64,000 nucleotides of DNA from Marinobacter caseinilyticus (GTDB lineage: Bacteria; Pseudomonadota; Gammaproteobacteria; Pseudomonadales; Oleiphilaceae), in the NCBI RefSeq assembly GCF_011074955.1, contig NZ_WUQJ01000005.1:1-64000 (forward strand), read 5' to 3'. Shown here in pieces: positions 46,689 through 55,628 of this stretch (positions are counted from its first letter, which is position 1; every line of letters begins with the position of its first letter). The translations under genes and the position numbers were made by a program. The notes under the pieces were generated by a model, which worked only from the letters and a program-made list of their open reading frames with translations, made no database searches and had not been told where the DNA came from.

Positions 46689-47564
46689 TCAACGTTTGAA
46701 AAATCTCAGAAGTTCATCAGTCACCGCCTCGGGTGCTTCCTCTGCCAGGAAATGCCCGCAACTCAGCGCCCGCCCCGTCACATTTTCGGCATAGCCAGCC
46801 CAAACATTGAGAACATCGTAGGTGCGATGGACAAACCCCTTATCACCCCAAAGCACCAGCAGCGGGCATTCAATGTTACGGCTCCGGTCGGCGTCGTCAT
46901 GGTCCAGGTCAATGCCCGCGGCGGCACGATAGTCTTCGCATGTTGCGTGAATGGTATCGAGTTGGCTGAAACATTCGATGTAGGCGGCCACCACTTCGGG
47001 GTCAAAATGGGCGCCGGGCGCACTCCAGCGCTTGAGCTTCTCGGTCAGAAAATACGCCGGGTCAGCACCGATCAGCCGCTCCGGCAAACCATCGGGCTGA
47101 ATCAGGAAAAACCAGTGATAGTAGCCGGTGGCGAACGCCTGATCTGTGTGTTCATACATGTATTGGGTGGGTGCTATGTCCATCACACAGGCCCGCATTA
47201 CCTTCTCTGGATAATCGAGCGCCAGCCGATGGGTCACTCGGGCGCCACGATCGTGGCCGGCGACATAAAATGTCTCGTAACCCAGTGCCGCCATCACCTC
47301 CACCATATCGCGTGCCATCTCGCGCTTGGAATAAATGCCGTGATCGGCGGTTGAGGCGGGCTTTGCGCTGTGCCCGTAGCCGCGCAGATCAGGACAGACA
47401 ACATGGAAGGTTTTGGCAAGTTCCGGAGCGACAAGGTGCCACATGGCGTGAGTTTCGGGATAACCATGTATCAGCAGCAGCGGTGGACCCTCACCGCCAT
47501 GGGCGAGATTGATCGTGGCCCCGGCGGTGTCAATTTTCAGTATTTCAAAATCAGCAACGTTCAT
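46689..47564 (-). CDS. Alpha/beta hydrolase, haloacetate dehalogenase-like
   Basis: 291 residues. The nucleophile motif AGHDRGARVTHRLALDYPEK has Asp in place of Ser, as in fluoroacetate dehalogenases and epoxide hydrolases. LLLIHGYPETHAMWHLV gives the oxyanion HGYP motif, VCPDLRGYG follows, and the C-terminal ALSCGHFLAEEAPEAV has the His. HWFFLIQPDGLPERLIGADP is characteristic of haloacetate dehalogenases. The ATG at 47564 has GGAG 6 bases upstream. It starts 35 bases after the pilU stop and may share its transcript. Confidence 0.9.
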   Translation of the reverse strand: MNVADFEILKIDTAGATINLAHGGEGPPLLLIHGYPETHAMWHLVAPELAKTFHVVCPDLRGYGHSAKPASTADHGIYSKREMARDMVEVMAALGYETFYVAGHDRGARVTHRLALDYPEKVMRACVMDIAPTQYMYEHTDQAFATGYYHWFFLIQPDGLPERLIGADPAYFLTEKLKRWSAPGAHFDPEVVAAYIECFSQLDTIHATCEDYRAAAGIDLDHDDADRSRNIECPLLVLWGDKGFVHRTYDVLNVWAGYAENVTGRALSCGHFLAEEAPEAVTDELLRFFKR

Positions 47565-47598
47565 GACCAACTCCCGCTAAAGTCCCCGGCACGATCAC

Positions 47599-48801
47599 TC
47601 AAAACGTATTTTTAGGTGCTTGTGGGTCGTCATCCTCGTCGTCGTCGATTCGTTCAAGCTCCAGTGTCAAACCGGTAGATTTTGGTTCACTGCCGGCGGT
47701 TTCTGCCGCCGGTGCCGCTTTGGGCGAGGCCGTCTCGCCCTCCACCAATTTGATGCGAAGCCGTAGATTGTTGGGTGAATCGGCATTGGCAATGGCGTCA
47801 TCCAGGGTGATCCGCTTTTCCCGATACAAATTAAACAGAGCGGCATCGAAGGTTTGCATCCCAAGATTCTCCGACTTCTCCATGATCTCTTTGATTTCAG
47901 TCAGGCGGTTCTTGAGAATCAGTTCCTGAATGGTCTTGGTGCCCAGCAGGACCTCCACGGCGGCACATCGCTTACCGTCAGCGGTAGGCACCAGGCGCTG
48001 GGACACGAAGCCCCGAAGGTTTTGCGCCAGGCTCATCAGCAACGCCGGCCGTTTTTCATCCGGAAACAGGTTGATGATGCGCTCCAGCGCCTGATTCGAA
48101 TTGTTGGCGTGCAGTGTGGAAATTGCCAGATGGCCGGTCTCGGCAAATTCCAGCGCATGTTCCATGGTTTCCCGATCACGGATCTCACCAATCAAAATGA
48201 CGTCAGGGGCCTGTCGCAGGGTGTTTTTCAGGGCATTCTTGAAGCTGCGGGTATCAACACCGACTTCCCGCTGGTTGATCAAGGATTTTTTGTGTTTATG
48301 AACGAACTCAACCGGGTCTTCAATGGTAATGATGTGGCCCCCGACGTTGCTGTTCCGATGATCGATCAAGGCCGCTAGCGAGGTCGACTTACCCGACCCG
48401 GTGCCACCCACGAACAGCACCAGTCCGCGCTTGAACATCACCAATTCCTTCAGTACCGGTGGCAAGCCCAAGTCTTCGAACTTCGGAATGTCGGTCTTGA
48501 TGTTGCGTGCAACGATCGCGACTTCGTTCCGCTGCTTAAAGATATTGACCCGAAACCGTCCGATGCCGGAAATCGAGATCGCCAGGTTCATTTCGAGTTC
48601 GCTCTCAAACACCTTGCGCTGCTCATCGTCCATGATCTCATTGGCAATCGTCTCGACCTCACCGGGTTTCAGCGGCTCCCTGGACAGCGGTTTGAGGTCA
48701 CCCTGGAATTTACCGCAAGGGGGCGCGCCCGTACTGAGATAAAGGTCTGAGCCGTCTTTTTTTGCCAGAATATTCAGGTACCGGTCAATCGGAGTCGCCA
48801 T
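47599..48801 (-). CDS. pilU: Twitching motility ATPase PilU
   Basis: Type IV pilus retraction ATPase, 400 residues. The PilT/PilU core has GGTGSGKST (Walker A), DVILIGEIRDRETM (Walker B), AETGHLAISTLHANN (His box) and the N-terminal PAS-like domain. The C-terminal 50 residues are acidic and unstructured (DDDEDDDPQAPKN), as in PilU rather than PilT. No pilT is in the window, although pilT often precedes pilU; its usual place just upstream is taken by a 391-base gap and then putA. Confidence 0.95.
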   Translation of the reverse strand: MATPIDRYLNILAKKDGSDLYLSTGAPPCGKFQGDLKPLSREPLKPGEVETIANEIMDDEQRKVFESELEMNLAISISGIGRFRVNIFKQRNEVAIVARNIKTDIPKFEDLGLPPVLKELVMFKRGLVLFVGGTGSGKSTSLAALIDHRNSNVGGHIITIEDPVEFVHKHKKSLINQREVGVDTRSFKNALKNTLRQAPDVILIGEIRDRETMEHALEFAETGHLAISTLHANNSNQALERIINLFPDEKRPALLMSLAQNLRGFVSQRLVPTADGKRCAAVEVLLGTKTIQELILKNRLTEIKEIMEKSENLGMQTFDAALFNLYREKRITLDDAIANADSPNNLRLRIKLVEGETASPKAAPAAETAGSEPKSTGLTLELERIDDDEDDDPQAPKNTF

Positions 48802-49192
48802 GGGTCAAAATTCCACTAAGTGTATGATCGCCCGATAATACCTGAATGCCGATAAAACGGTGGCGTAACAAGCATCGGAAATTCGTCTTAAGGTGCCTGA
48901 GGGAGCACGAAAAAAAAAGCCCTGCCATCATTGAATACAGCAAGACATCTGAACCAATTGATTATCGCTCAGTCCACGGCGTCAGCCATGTTTGCGAAAA
49001 AAAAGCGCGAAGCCAGCAGGGCTGGCACTATTTTCCAGGCGAAGGTTGCCAGACAAGGAGTGTCAGGCAAAAAGGCCAGGCAAAAAGCGCCAGGCATCGT
49101 TCGGCCAGGGGGAGTGGCCGCTTGACGATTGATACCTCCCGGCCAGGGCAACCCTCCGATGAGAAGGTTGCCCGCTGGGTACGATAATACGG
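48802..49192. other. Intergenic region between pilU and putA
   Basis: 391 bases. The middle carries a short imperfect direct repeat of CAGGCAAAAAG-type words (about 49065-49095). The right part has the GGGCAACC/GGTTGCCC hairpin. A 113-codon frame on the + strand has very basic, unpatterned sequence and no ribosome site, so no gene is called. Confidence 0.5.
49146..49173 (-). terminator. Hairpin downstream of putA
   Basis: GGGCAACC and GGTTGCCC form a perfect 8-bp stem with a 12-base loop, 20 bases past the putA stop on the minus strand. There is no T-run. Confidence 0.5.
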
Positions 49193-52100
49193 CTACTCGG
49201 AGGCCGCAATCAGGCTGGCGTTACCGCCGGCTGCCGTGGTGTCCACGCACAGATGGCGCTCAATCACAAACCGTTGATCCAGGGTATGCTCCGTGATCAA
49301 TGGCAGCAGCGCACCGTCGCGCTTGGCCAGTGCCAGGCGATACTCCTTCAGTAACGCCGGCTCGGCACAACTGACCACCGCCTCGAATCCAGTCGCCGTT
49401 GCCAACGCGTCCGGTTGCAGCAGACCCTCGATACCCACGATGGGGAGGCCAGCGTTAGCAGCGCGGCCGACAACATCGTCCACACCCGGTGCAATCACCA
49501 CCACCTTGTTGCCCTGTGACAACGCCGTTGCGGCCTGTTCCAGCGCCGTGTCCTTATCCGGGCCGAGACACACCACCACACCACGGGCATGGTTGGTCAG
49601 CCGGTTCAGCTCACCGGTCGGTCCGGGCATTTCTTCAACGTGGGCATCCAACGGCTCCGGCACGCTACCGAAGATGGGCTTCATCGCATCAATCCGGGCG
49701 TCCGGTGCGAGTGTCTTGGTGCTGGACAGCTTGCCAATAAGCCCTTCCAACTTCTTGGCATCCACCTTCTTGCCACCAGACTCTGCGGGGCGCTGGACCG
49801 TGCTTCCTTTCAGGAAGCGACGCACATACTGCGGGCCGCCCGCCTTCGGACCGGTACCCGACAAGCCTTCACCGCCAAACGGTTGTGAGCCGACGATGGC
49901 GCCAATCTGGTTACGATTGACGTAGACATTGCCTACCTTGATACGGCCGGCAATACGTTCCACACGACGGTCAACACGAGTATGAATGCCGAACGTCAGA
50001 CCGTAACCTTTGGCATTGACCGCGTCCACCACCTTGTCGATGTCCTTGGCCTCAAAGGTAGCGACATGAAGGATGGGGCCAAAGATCTCTTCTTCCATTT
50101 CTTCAATACCGCTCACACTGATGACCGCCGGAGACACATAAGTGCCTTTTTCCGGTACCTGCAGTTTTTTCAGCAGTCGACCCTTACGCTCAAACTTGTC
50201 GCAGTGATCCACGATTTTTTTACGGGCGGCCTCATCGATGACAGGGCCAACATCTGTGGACAATAACCACGGATCGCCAATGCCCAGTTCTTCCATGGCG
50301 CCATAGAGCATTTCAAGCAGGTTTTCGGCAATGTCTTTCTGCACGTACAACATGCGCAGGGCCGAACACCGCTGGCCGGCGCTCTGGAACGAGGATGCCA
50401 GCACATCGCGTACAACCTGTTCCGGCAGCGCGGTCGAATCGACAATCATGGCATTCAGGCCACCAGTTTCCGCCACCAGAGCAGCGTCCGGCGCCATGTT
50501 CTCCGCCATGACCTTGTCGATTCGCTGGGCCGTAGCGGTAGACCCTGTGAAGCACACACCCGACAAGCGGGAATCCGACGTCAACGCGCCACCCACGGTG
50601 GCACCGGTGCCTGGCAACAGCTGGACCGCATCTTTCGGAATGCCGGCTTCGTGCATCAGCTCCACTGCGCGCACAGCCAGCAAGGAGGTTTGCTCCGCCG
50701 GTTTGGCGAGCACCGTATTGCCCGCAGCGAGGTTGGCAAGAATCTGACCGGTAAAGATGGCCAGGGGGAAGTTCCAGGGGGAGATACAGCAAATCACCCC
50801 GCGAGCATCTCCGCTATCCTTGTAACGCAAGCCTTCATTGGCGTAATACTGCGAGAAATCGACGGCTTCCCGGATTTCGGCAATGCCGTCCAGCAGTGAC
50901 TTACCCGCTTCCCTTGTCGTCAGTGCAAACAGCTCGTGGGCGTGCGCCTCGTAAAGATCGCCCACTTTGCGAACACACGCGGCTCGCTCTTCCGCTGACT
51001 TGGCAGACCAGGTCTTAAAACCTTCCTGGGCCGCGGCAATGGCGGTATCGACATCGGCTTCAGAGGCCTGGGTGACGTGGCCCACCGTGTCTTCCGGATT
51101 GGCGGGGTTACGCACCACCTGCACTTCCGTGCCGGCTACATTGCCCGCAATCACCGGCCCGCCCGTCCAGCGATGGTCGCGGAACGCGTCACGGCCCTTA
51201 TCGATCTCGGCCACCGTCAAGGGATCGGTAATGTCCCAGCCTTTCGAATTCCGGCGCTGCTCACCGAACAATTTCCTGGGGTGCACGATGGCCTTGCTGG
51301 AGATGTTTTCACCCATCTCCTTGACCGAATCGATTGGGTCCTTGGCAATTTCCTCCGGCGTGATGCGAGTATCCACAATCTGGTTGACGAAGGAACTGTT
51401 GGCCCCGTTCTCCAGCAGGCGGCGCACCAGATAAGCCAGCAGGTCGACGTGGGCACCCACCGGAGCGTAGATGCGACACGGAACGCCGCTGGCTTTGAGT
51501 ACCTCATTGTGCAGCGACTCACCCATCCCGTGCAGACGCTGGAACTCGTAATTATTCAGGCCCTTGATCTTGGCCAGCTCAATAATTGCTGATACGGAGT
51601 GTGCATTGTGGGTGGCAAACTGCGGGTAGATCCGGTCAGTCATGTTGAGCAACTTGGTCGCGCAGGACAAGAATGACACATCGCTGCAGGCTTTGCGGGT
51701 AAACACCGGAAAGCCGTCCAGTCCCATAACCTGAGCGCGCTTGATCTCGGCATCCCAGTAGGCGCCTTTCACCAAACGAACCATGATGCGGCGGTCCAGT
51801 TTTTCTGCCAACCCATACAGCCAGTCCAGCGTGTGAGCCGAGCGCTTGCCGAATGCCTGCACCACGACACCAAAGCCGTCCCAACCGGCCAGTTCCGGGT
51901 CGGACAGAATCGCTTCGATCACGTCCAGTGACAGGTCCAGCCGATCTTGCTCCTCGGCGTCGATGTTGAAGCCCATGTTACCAACAGCGGCTTTCTTCGC
52001 CAGTTGCAACGCCCGGGGTACGAGTTCGTTCATCACCCGCTCTTTATTGCCATACTCATAGCGCGCAAGCAGCGCCGACAATTTCACTGAGATGCCGGGG

Positions 52101-52822
52101 TTTTTACGCACATCGCCTTTGCAAGACTTGGCAATGCTGTCGATAGCATTGGCATAGGATTCAAAATAGCGCTTGGCATCGGCATCGGTTCGCGCGGCTT
52201 CGCCCAGCATGTCGTACGAATAGGTGTAGCCTTTCGCCATGTAGCCCTTGGCTTCGTCTTGTGCCTCTTCGATATTACGGCCCAGCACAAACTGCCGGCC
52301 CATCTCTTTCATGGCTTGACCGGCTACGGTGCGAACTACCGGCTCACCGAGTCGCTTAACCAGTTTGCGAAGGGTTTCGCCCACACTCTGGCGCTCAGAA
52401 TCCTTGAGCAGGTTACTGGTCATCAACAGGGCGATTGTGGCGGTGTTGATCAGTGAAGACGACGCCTTACCTACGTGCGTGCCCCAACTGCCGGAGGTGA
52501 TCTTGTCTTCAATCAGGGCATGAATGGTGGTGTTGTCGGGCACCCTTAACAGGGCTTCCGCCAAACACATCAAGGCCACACCTTCTTTGGTGGTGAGGCC
52601 ATACTCCGCCAGAAACTTCTCCATAATAGTGGACTTGGCGCTCTTGCGAACACTGCGCACCAAGTCCGCCGCGCGCGCTGAAATCGCCTGGCGCTCGGAC
52701 TGGGACAACTGCGCACCAGCAATCATCTCCCGAATTACGGTGTATTCGTCGGCGAGATAATATTCACGAATCGCCTGCCGGCTGTCGACAAGTGCGGGCG
52801 TTTCTGATTGCTGCGGTCTCAT
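49193..52822 (-). CDS. putA: Bifunctional proline dehydrogenase / glutamate semialdehyde dehydrogenase PutA
   Basis: Oxidises proline to glutamate using FAD then NAD, 1209 residues. The proline dehydrogenase barrel occupies about 190-490 (NIDAEEQDRLDLSLD, RLVKGAYWDAEIKRAQ). The aldehyde dehydrogenase domain is about 560-1020, with Glu785 (AETGG) and the catalytic Cys819 (SAGQRCSALR). A C-terminal ALDH-fold domain with the conserved last residues follows. The N-terminus lacks the ribbon-helix-helix DNA-binding domain of E. coli or Pseudomonas PutA, so it fits the type B architecture and cannot autorepress. No put regulator or putP is nearby. Confidence 0.96.
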   Translation of the reverse strand: MRPQQSETPALVDSRQAIREYYLADEYTVIREMIAGAQLSQSERQAISARAADLVRSVRKSAKSTIMEKFLAEYGLTTKEGVALMCLAEALLRVPDNTTIHALIEDKITSGSWGTHVGKASSSLINTATIALLMTSNLLKDSERQSVGETLRKLVKRLGEPVVRTVAGQAMKEMGRQFVLGRNIEEAQDEAKGYMAKGYTYSYDMLGEAARTDADAKRYFESYANAIDSIAKSCKGDVRKNPGISVKLSALLARYEYGNKERVMNELVPRALQLAKKAAVGNMGFNIDAEEQDRLDLSLDVIEAILSDPELAGWDGFGVVVQAFGKRSAHTLDWLYGLAEKLDRRIMVRLVKGAYWDAEIKRAQVMGLDGFPVFTRKACSDVSFLSCATKLLNMTDRIYPQFATHNAHSVSAIIELAKIKGLNNYEFQRLHGMGESLHNEVLKASGVPCRIYAPVGAHVDLLAYLVRRLLENGANSSFVNQIVDTRITPEEIAKDPIDSVKEMGENISSKAIVHPRKLFGEQRRNSKGWDITDPLTVAEIDKGRDAFRDHRWTGGPVIAGNVAGTEVQVVRNPANPEDTVGHVTQASEADVDTAIAAAQEGFKTWSAKSAEERAACVRKVGDLYEAHAHELFALTTREAGKSLLDGIAEIREAVDFSQYYANEGLRYKDSGDARGVICCISPWNFPLAIFTGQILANLAAGNTVLAKPAEQTSLLAVRAVELMHEAGIPKDAVQLLPGTGATVGGALTSDSRLSGVCFTGSTATAQRIDKVMAENMAPDAALVAETGGLNAMIVDSTALPEQVVRDVLASSFQSAGQRCSALRMLYVQKDIAENLLEMLYGAMEELGIGDPWLLSTDVGPVIDEAARKKIVDHCDKFERKGRLLKKLQVPEKGTYVSPAVISVSGIEEMEEEIFGPILHVATFEAKDIDKVVDAVNAKGYGLTFGIHTRVDRRVERIAGRIKVGNVYVNRNQIGAIVGSQPFGGEGLSGTGPKAGGPQYVRRFLKGSTVQRPAESGGKKVDAKKLEGLIGKLSSTKTLAPDARIDAMKPIFGSVPEPLDAHVEEMPGPTGELNRLTNHARGVVVCLGPDKDTALEQAATALSQGNKVVVIAPGVDDVVGRAANAGLPIVGIEGLLQPDALATATGFEAVVSCAEPALLKEYRLALAKRDGALLPLITEHTLDQRFVIERHLCVDTTAAGGNASLIAASE

Positions 52823-53226
52823 GGTTGTACCCTCATAATTGTGAGCCCTGCCCGCTGTCTTTAGCGGTCAAGACTGTTTCACGGTAAAGCAGGACCCGCA
52901 TACCGTTTATTTTGTCTCATTCAGATTTTAACAGATAAATAAGAATATGATTTTAAAGACAAAACGGCCTGAGCCACTAACACAGATGTCATGCAAGTCC
53001 CTGCGACAAATTTTTCTCTCACTCATCAGCATAGCTGTGATGTCGGAGACTTGCAGGAATCGTCAGATTCAAGCACGTCCGTCCCACCGTCACGGCTATT
53101 GGGCCAGCCCTACCTAAGGTTTCATACTATGGTGCTGAGGTCTACGTCATGGTTCGCCAGGGAGATCAGAATTCGCCGGCTCCCTGAAAATTGTAGGCTG
53201 ACGCTGCGATATGAGCACGAGCCTGC
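52823..53226. other. Intergenic region upstream of putA
   Basis: 404 bases. The AT-rich part next to putA (52910-52965) probably holds its promoter. A 7-bp hairpin CAGGGAG/CTCCCTG at 53158-53186 is near the stop of the GST-like gene on the minus strand and may terminate it. No gene is seen. Confidence 0.45.
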
Positions 53227-53877
53227 TCACAAATCCTGCGCCGGCATCGTTTCGGCCAACTGGTTATCCAACGCCTGGGCCGCCACCAATGCCGGCCGAT
53301 TGGCGAGCTTCGCGGCGTACGCCTCAAATTCCGGTCGTCTGGGTAGTGAGCCAAACTGCATACCCCACAAAATGTGGGCGCCCACGTACACATCCGCCGC
53401 CGTAAAGCGGTCACCCGCCACGTAACCCGAGCCGGAAACGGCCAGCGCCAAGGTGTCCAGGGTCAGGTCATAGTTGCCGTAACCGACCATCCGCTGCTGC
53501 TCCTGACGGACGGTTACCTTCAGCGAATGGTTTACAAGCGCCGCTTCCAGCGGCCCGGCGGCGAAGAACAGCCAACGGTAATAGTCGGCCCGATCCATGG
53601 GCGCGGGCGCCAGACCGGCATCCGGAAAGGTATCGGCAAGGTAGGCACAGATGGCGGCGCACTCAGTCACTACATGCCCCTTGTGAGTGATCGCCGGCAC
53701 CTTCCCCATTGGGTTGATGGCCAGATAATCGGGCGCCTTCATCTCAGTCTCGTAGGCCAATAAAACCTGGCGGTAGTCCGCACCGGTTTCTTCCAGCATC
53801 CAGCGAACGATCCGGCCCCGGGACATCGGATTGGTATAAAAGACAAGGCCACAATCAGGGGATTCGGTGAGTGCCAT
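53227..53877 (-). CDS. Glutathione S-transferase family protein
   Basis: 216 residues with an N-terminal thioredoxin-like domain (LVFYTNPMSRGRIVRWMLEE, MGKVPAITHKGHVVTECAAI) and a C-terminal helical domain (FTAADVYVGAHILWGM). The usual N-terminal Tyr/Ser is represented by the NPMSRGR motif, with Ser following the Pro. Similar to GstB/Beta-like GSTs; substrate unknown. The gene is isolated, with divergent lipoprotein genes upstream. Confidence 0.9.
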   Translation of the reverse strand: MALTESPDCGLVFYTNPMSRGRIVRWMLEETGADYRQVLLAYETEMKAPDYLAINPMGKVPAITHKGHVVTECAAICAYLADTFPDAGLAPAPMDRADYYRWLFFAAGPLEAALVNHSLKVTVRQEQQRMVGYGNYDLTLDTLALAVSGSGYVAGDRFTAADVYVGAHILWGMQFGSLPRRPEFEAYAAKLANRPALVAAQALDNQLAETMPAQDL

Positions 53878-54241
53878 AATAATCCTCCCTATTTAATGAA
53901 TGGACACAATGAGAGATTAGCTGAGACTGGTTTGATGTGTGAGGGGCTCGCCAGCTCGACACGACCGACCCCGTTTCCTCAACCAGTGCGGTATTCCACC
54001 GTGAATCCGACTTTTCCTTTCTACTCCGAGATCTTCTTCGTAACGCTCTGATGTTGTTTTGTAACGATTTTACCACCAGATCAACGACCATCCCGGAGTT
54101 GCCTATACTCTTTTTGCTTTGACATCGGCCTGACCAACAACGTCCAGGCCCTTACATCCATGGCGTATCCCTGTCGCACCCTGCCCCCATGGTCCGGCCC
54201 AGGCTCGATTAATACCTCAATTGACGGATAATAAAGGAGTA
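53878..54241. other. Divergent intergenic region before the lipoprotein pair
   Basis: 364 bases. A TATACT box near 54104-54109 (+ strand) would fit a promoter for the lipoproteins. No coding frame with good features is present. Confidence 0.4.
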
Positions 54242-54817
54242 ATGATTTTGAAAAACCGGTCAAATAACATCTACTGGGTCACGCTAATGGCATTATTTAG
54301 CGCAACCCTACTCTCTGGATGCGCGTCGATGGGTGACGGTCGCAGTGTGGATGACCCAACCAATTCACTGGTGTTTGCCTACATTGATATGGACGACGCA
54401 CCAACTGACATGAGCTACGCGAAGCTGCAACAGGTTGCGCCCAAGTCGGAGGCCGGTTACTGGGGTATGGGGACCGATGAAGGCATCATCGTGAACCAGT
54501 ACATTCCACCGGGTTCGTTTCAGATTGCTCACTTTGGCGGCAACTCGTTCCTGATGGGTGAACACCAGTATTCGTTTCCCACTTACGGCCGCAACGCCAC
54601 CGCAGTCACCATCGAACAACCCGGCATATATTTCCTGGGGGCTTACAAATACCAGGACGTGGACACAGGCTTTTTTGAGGCCGGCAAGTTCTCCATGGAG
54701 CCCATCACCTCGCCCACGGAACAGGCGCTACTCAAAACCATCGTGACGATGGACTGGGTTAAAGGCACTCAGTGGGAAGCCCGCATTCGCAAACGTCTGA
54801 TGGAGTTATCGCAATGA
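54242..54817 (+). CDS. Lipoprotein, first of a coupled pair
   Basis: 191 residues from ATG. The signal (WVTLMALFSATLLSGC, Cys27) predicts lipidation. The mature part is a compact beta-rich domain (SLVFAYIDMDDAP, IVNQYIPPGSFQIAHFGG, AVTIEQPGIYFLGAYKY), reminiscent of DUF2846-like lipoproteins. The ribosome site AAAGGAG is only 2 bases before this ATG but 8 bases before a TTG at 54248, so the true start may be the TTG, two codons later. Its stop overlaps the next gene by 4 bp. Confidence 0.8.
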   Translation: MILKNRSNNIYWVTLMALFSATLLSGCASMGDGRSVDDPTNSLVFAYIDMDDAPTDMSYAKLQQVAPKSEAGYWGMGTDEGIIVNQYIPPGSFQIAHFGGNSFLMGEHQYSFPTYGRNATAVTIEQPGIYFLGAYKYQDVDTGFFEAGKFSMEPITSPTEQALLKTIVTMDWVKGTQWEARIRKRLMELSQ

Positions 54818-55446
54818 CACGCATTTGTTCCCGCTACGCTGGCCTGGGCATCGTTCTGGCGTGTAGTTTATTGGCGATGGGTTGTGTGCCGAGCTCGTCA
54901 ATCAAGCCGGTTGAAAACCTGACCCAAGTCGGCACCGGCAGCGTGATCGTGGTTGGAAAAATTGAGCTTGAGCCCGGGCTGGCGCCAGACGAGCAAGTGC
55001 TGGGTTCCAATTTCGAGGAATTTCGTGATCTCGCGCTGGTCATTACCGATACCGAACTTCGGACGCCCAACGAAACCATGAGCCTCGGAGATCTGACGCG
55101 CCGCATTAACGCACCAATGGGCCAGACCTTTTACGTTGGCCATGAGGCGCAACCTTTCTACATCCTGAAATCGTGGGTGGTGATGAATGCCGAGATCAAA
55201 GTCGTGTCTCCGAGCGCCACACCCGTGCCCGGCAACGCTCCGCTGTCAGGCATCTTTAAGGTCGAGATGACGCCGGGTGACCGGGCAATTTATATCGGCA
55301 CCATTCGCTATCACCGTGACCCGTTTTTTAGCACTGAGAAAGTGGAGGTGATTGACGATTTTGCCCAGGCAACAATCGATTTCAAGCAGAAGTTTGGCAC
55401 TCAGATCGCCTTACGGAAATCGTTGGCGCAGCCCATTGGGCAATGA
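54814..55446 (+). CDS. Lipoprotein, second of a coupled pair
   Basis: 210 residues. Lipobox LLAMGC with Cys24. The mature domain repeats a theme seen in the first lipoprotein: VGTGSVIVVGKIELEPGLAP, then VGHEAQPFYILKSWVVMNA and GDRAIYIGTIRYHRDPF, so the pair may be structurally related. The start overlaps the previous stop (ATGA). No enzyme motif is visible. A convergent hairpin follows the stop by 91 bases. Confidence 0.82.
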   Translation: MTRICSRYAGLGIVLACSLLAMGCVPSSSIKPVENLTQVGTGSVIVVGKIELEPGLAPDEQVLGSNFEEFRDLALVITDTELRTPNETMSLGDLTRRINAPMGQTFYVGHEAQPFYILKSWVVMNAEIKVVSPSATPVPGNAPLSGIFKVEMTPGDRAIYIGTIRYHRDPFFSTEKVEVIDDFAQATIDFKQKFGTQIALRKSLAQPIGQ

Positions 55447-55537
55447 CAAGGAGCAGCGTTCGGTCCGGTCGGCGGGTTCGCCCTGTCGGCGTTCTCGTAA
55501 CCATCACCCGATGATCTGCTATGGTCCCGCAACGCAA

Positions 55538-55560
55538 CGCCGGGCCTTGAGGGCCCGGCG
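55538..55560. terminator. Perfect 9-bp hairpin between convergent lipoprotein genes
   Basis: CGCCGGGCC and GGCCCGGCG enclose TTGAG. It lies between the stop at 55446 and the stop at 55629. It is a strong GC stem with no clear T-run. Confidence 0.65.
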
Positions 55561-55628
55561 CCCTGTGTCGCAGAGACGTTTAGCGACACGCCCACCAAGC
55601 AGGCCTCAGGGGCGCGCCAGACAGAACA

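Noticed and set aside
48846-49187. 113-codon basic + strand frame between pilU and putA
   Set aside because: Random-looking basic sequence with no ribosome site. The DNA is explained by short repeats and a hairpin.
49193-49400. Search for a truncated PutA C-terminus
   Set aside because: The end keeps the conserved final helix and small residues, so the protein appears complete.
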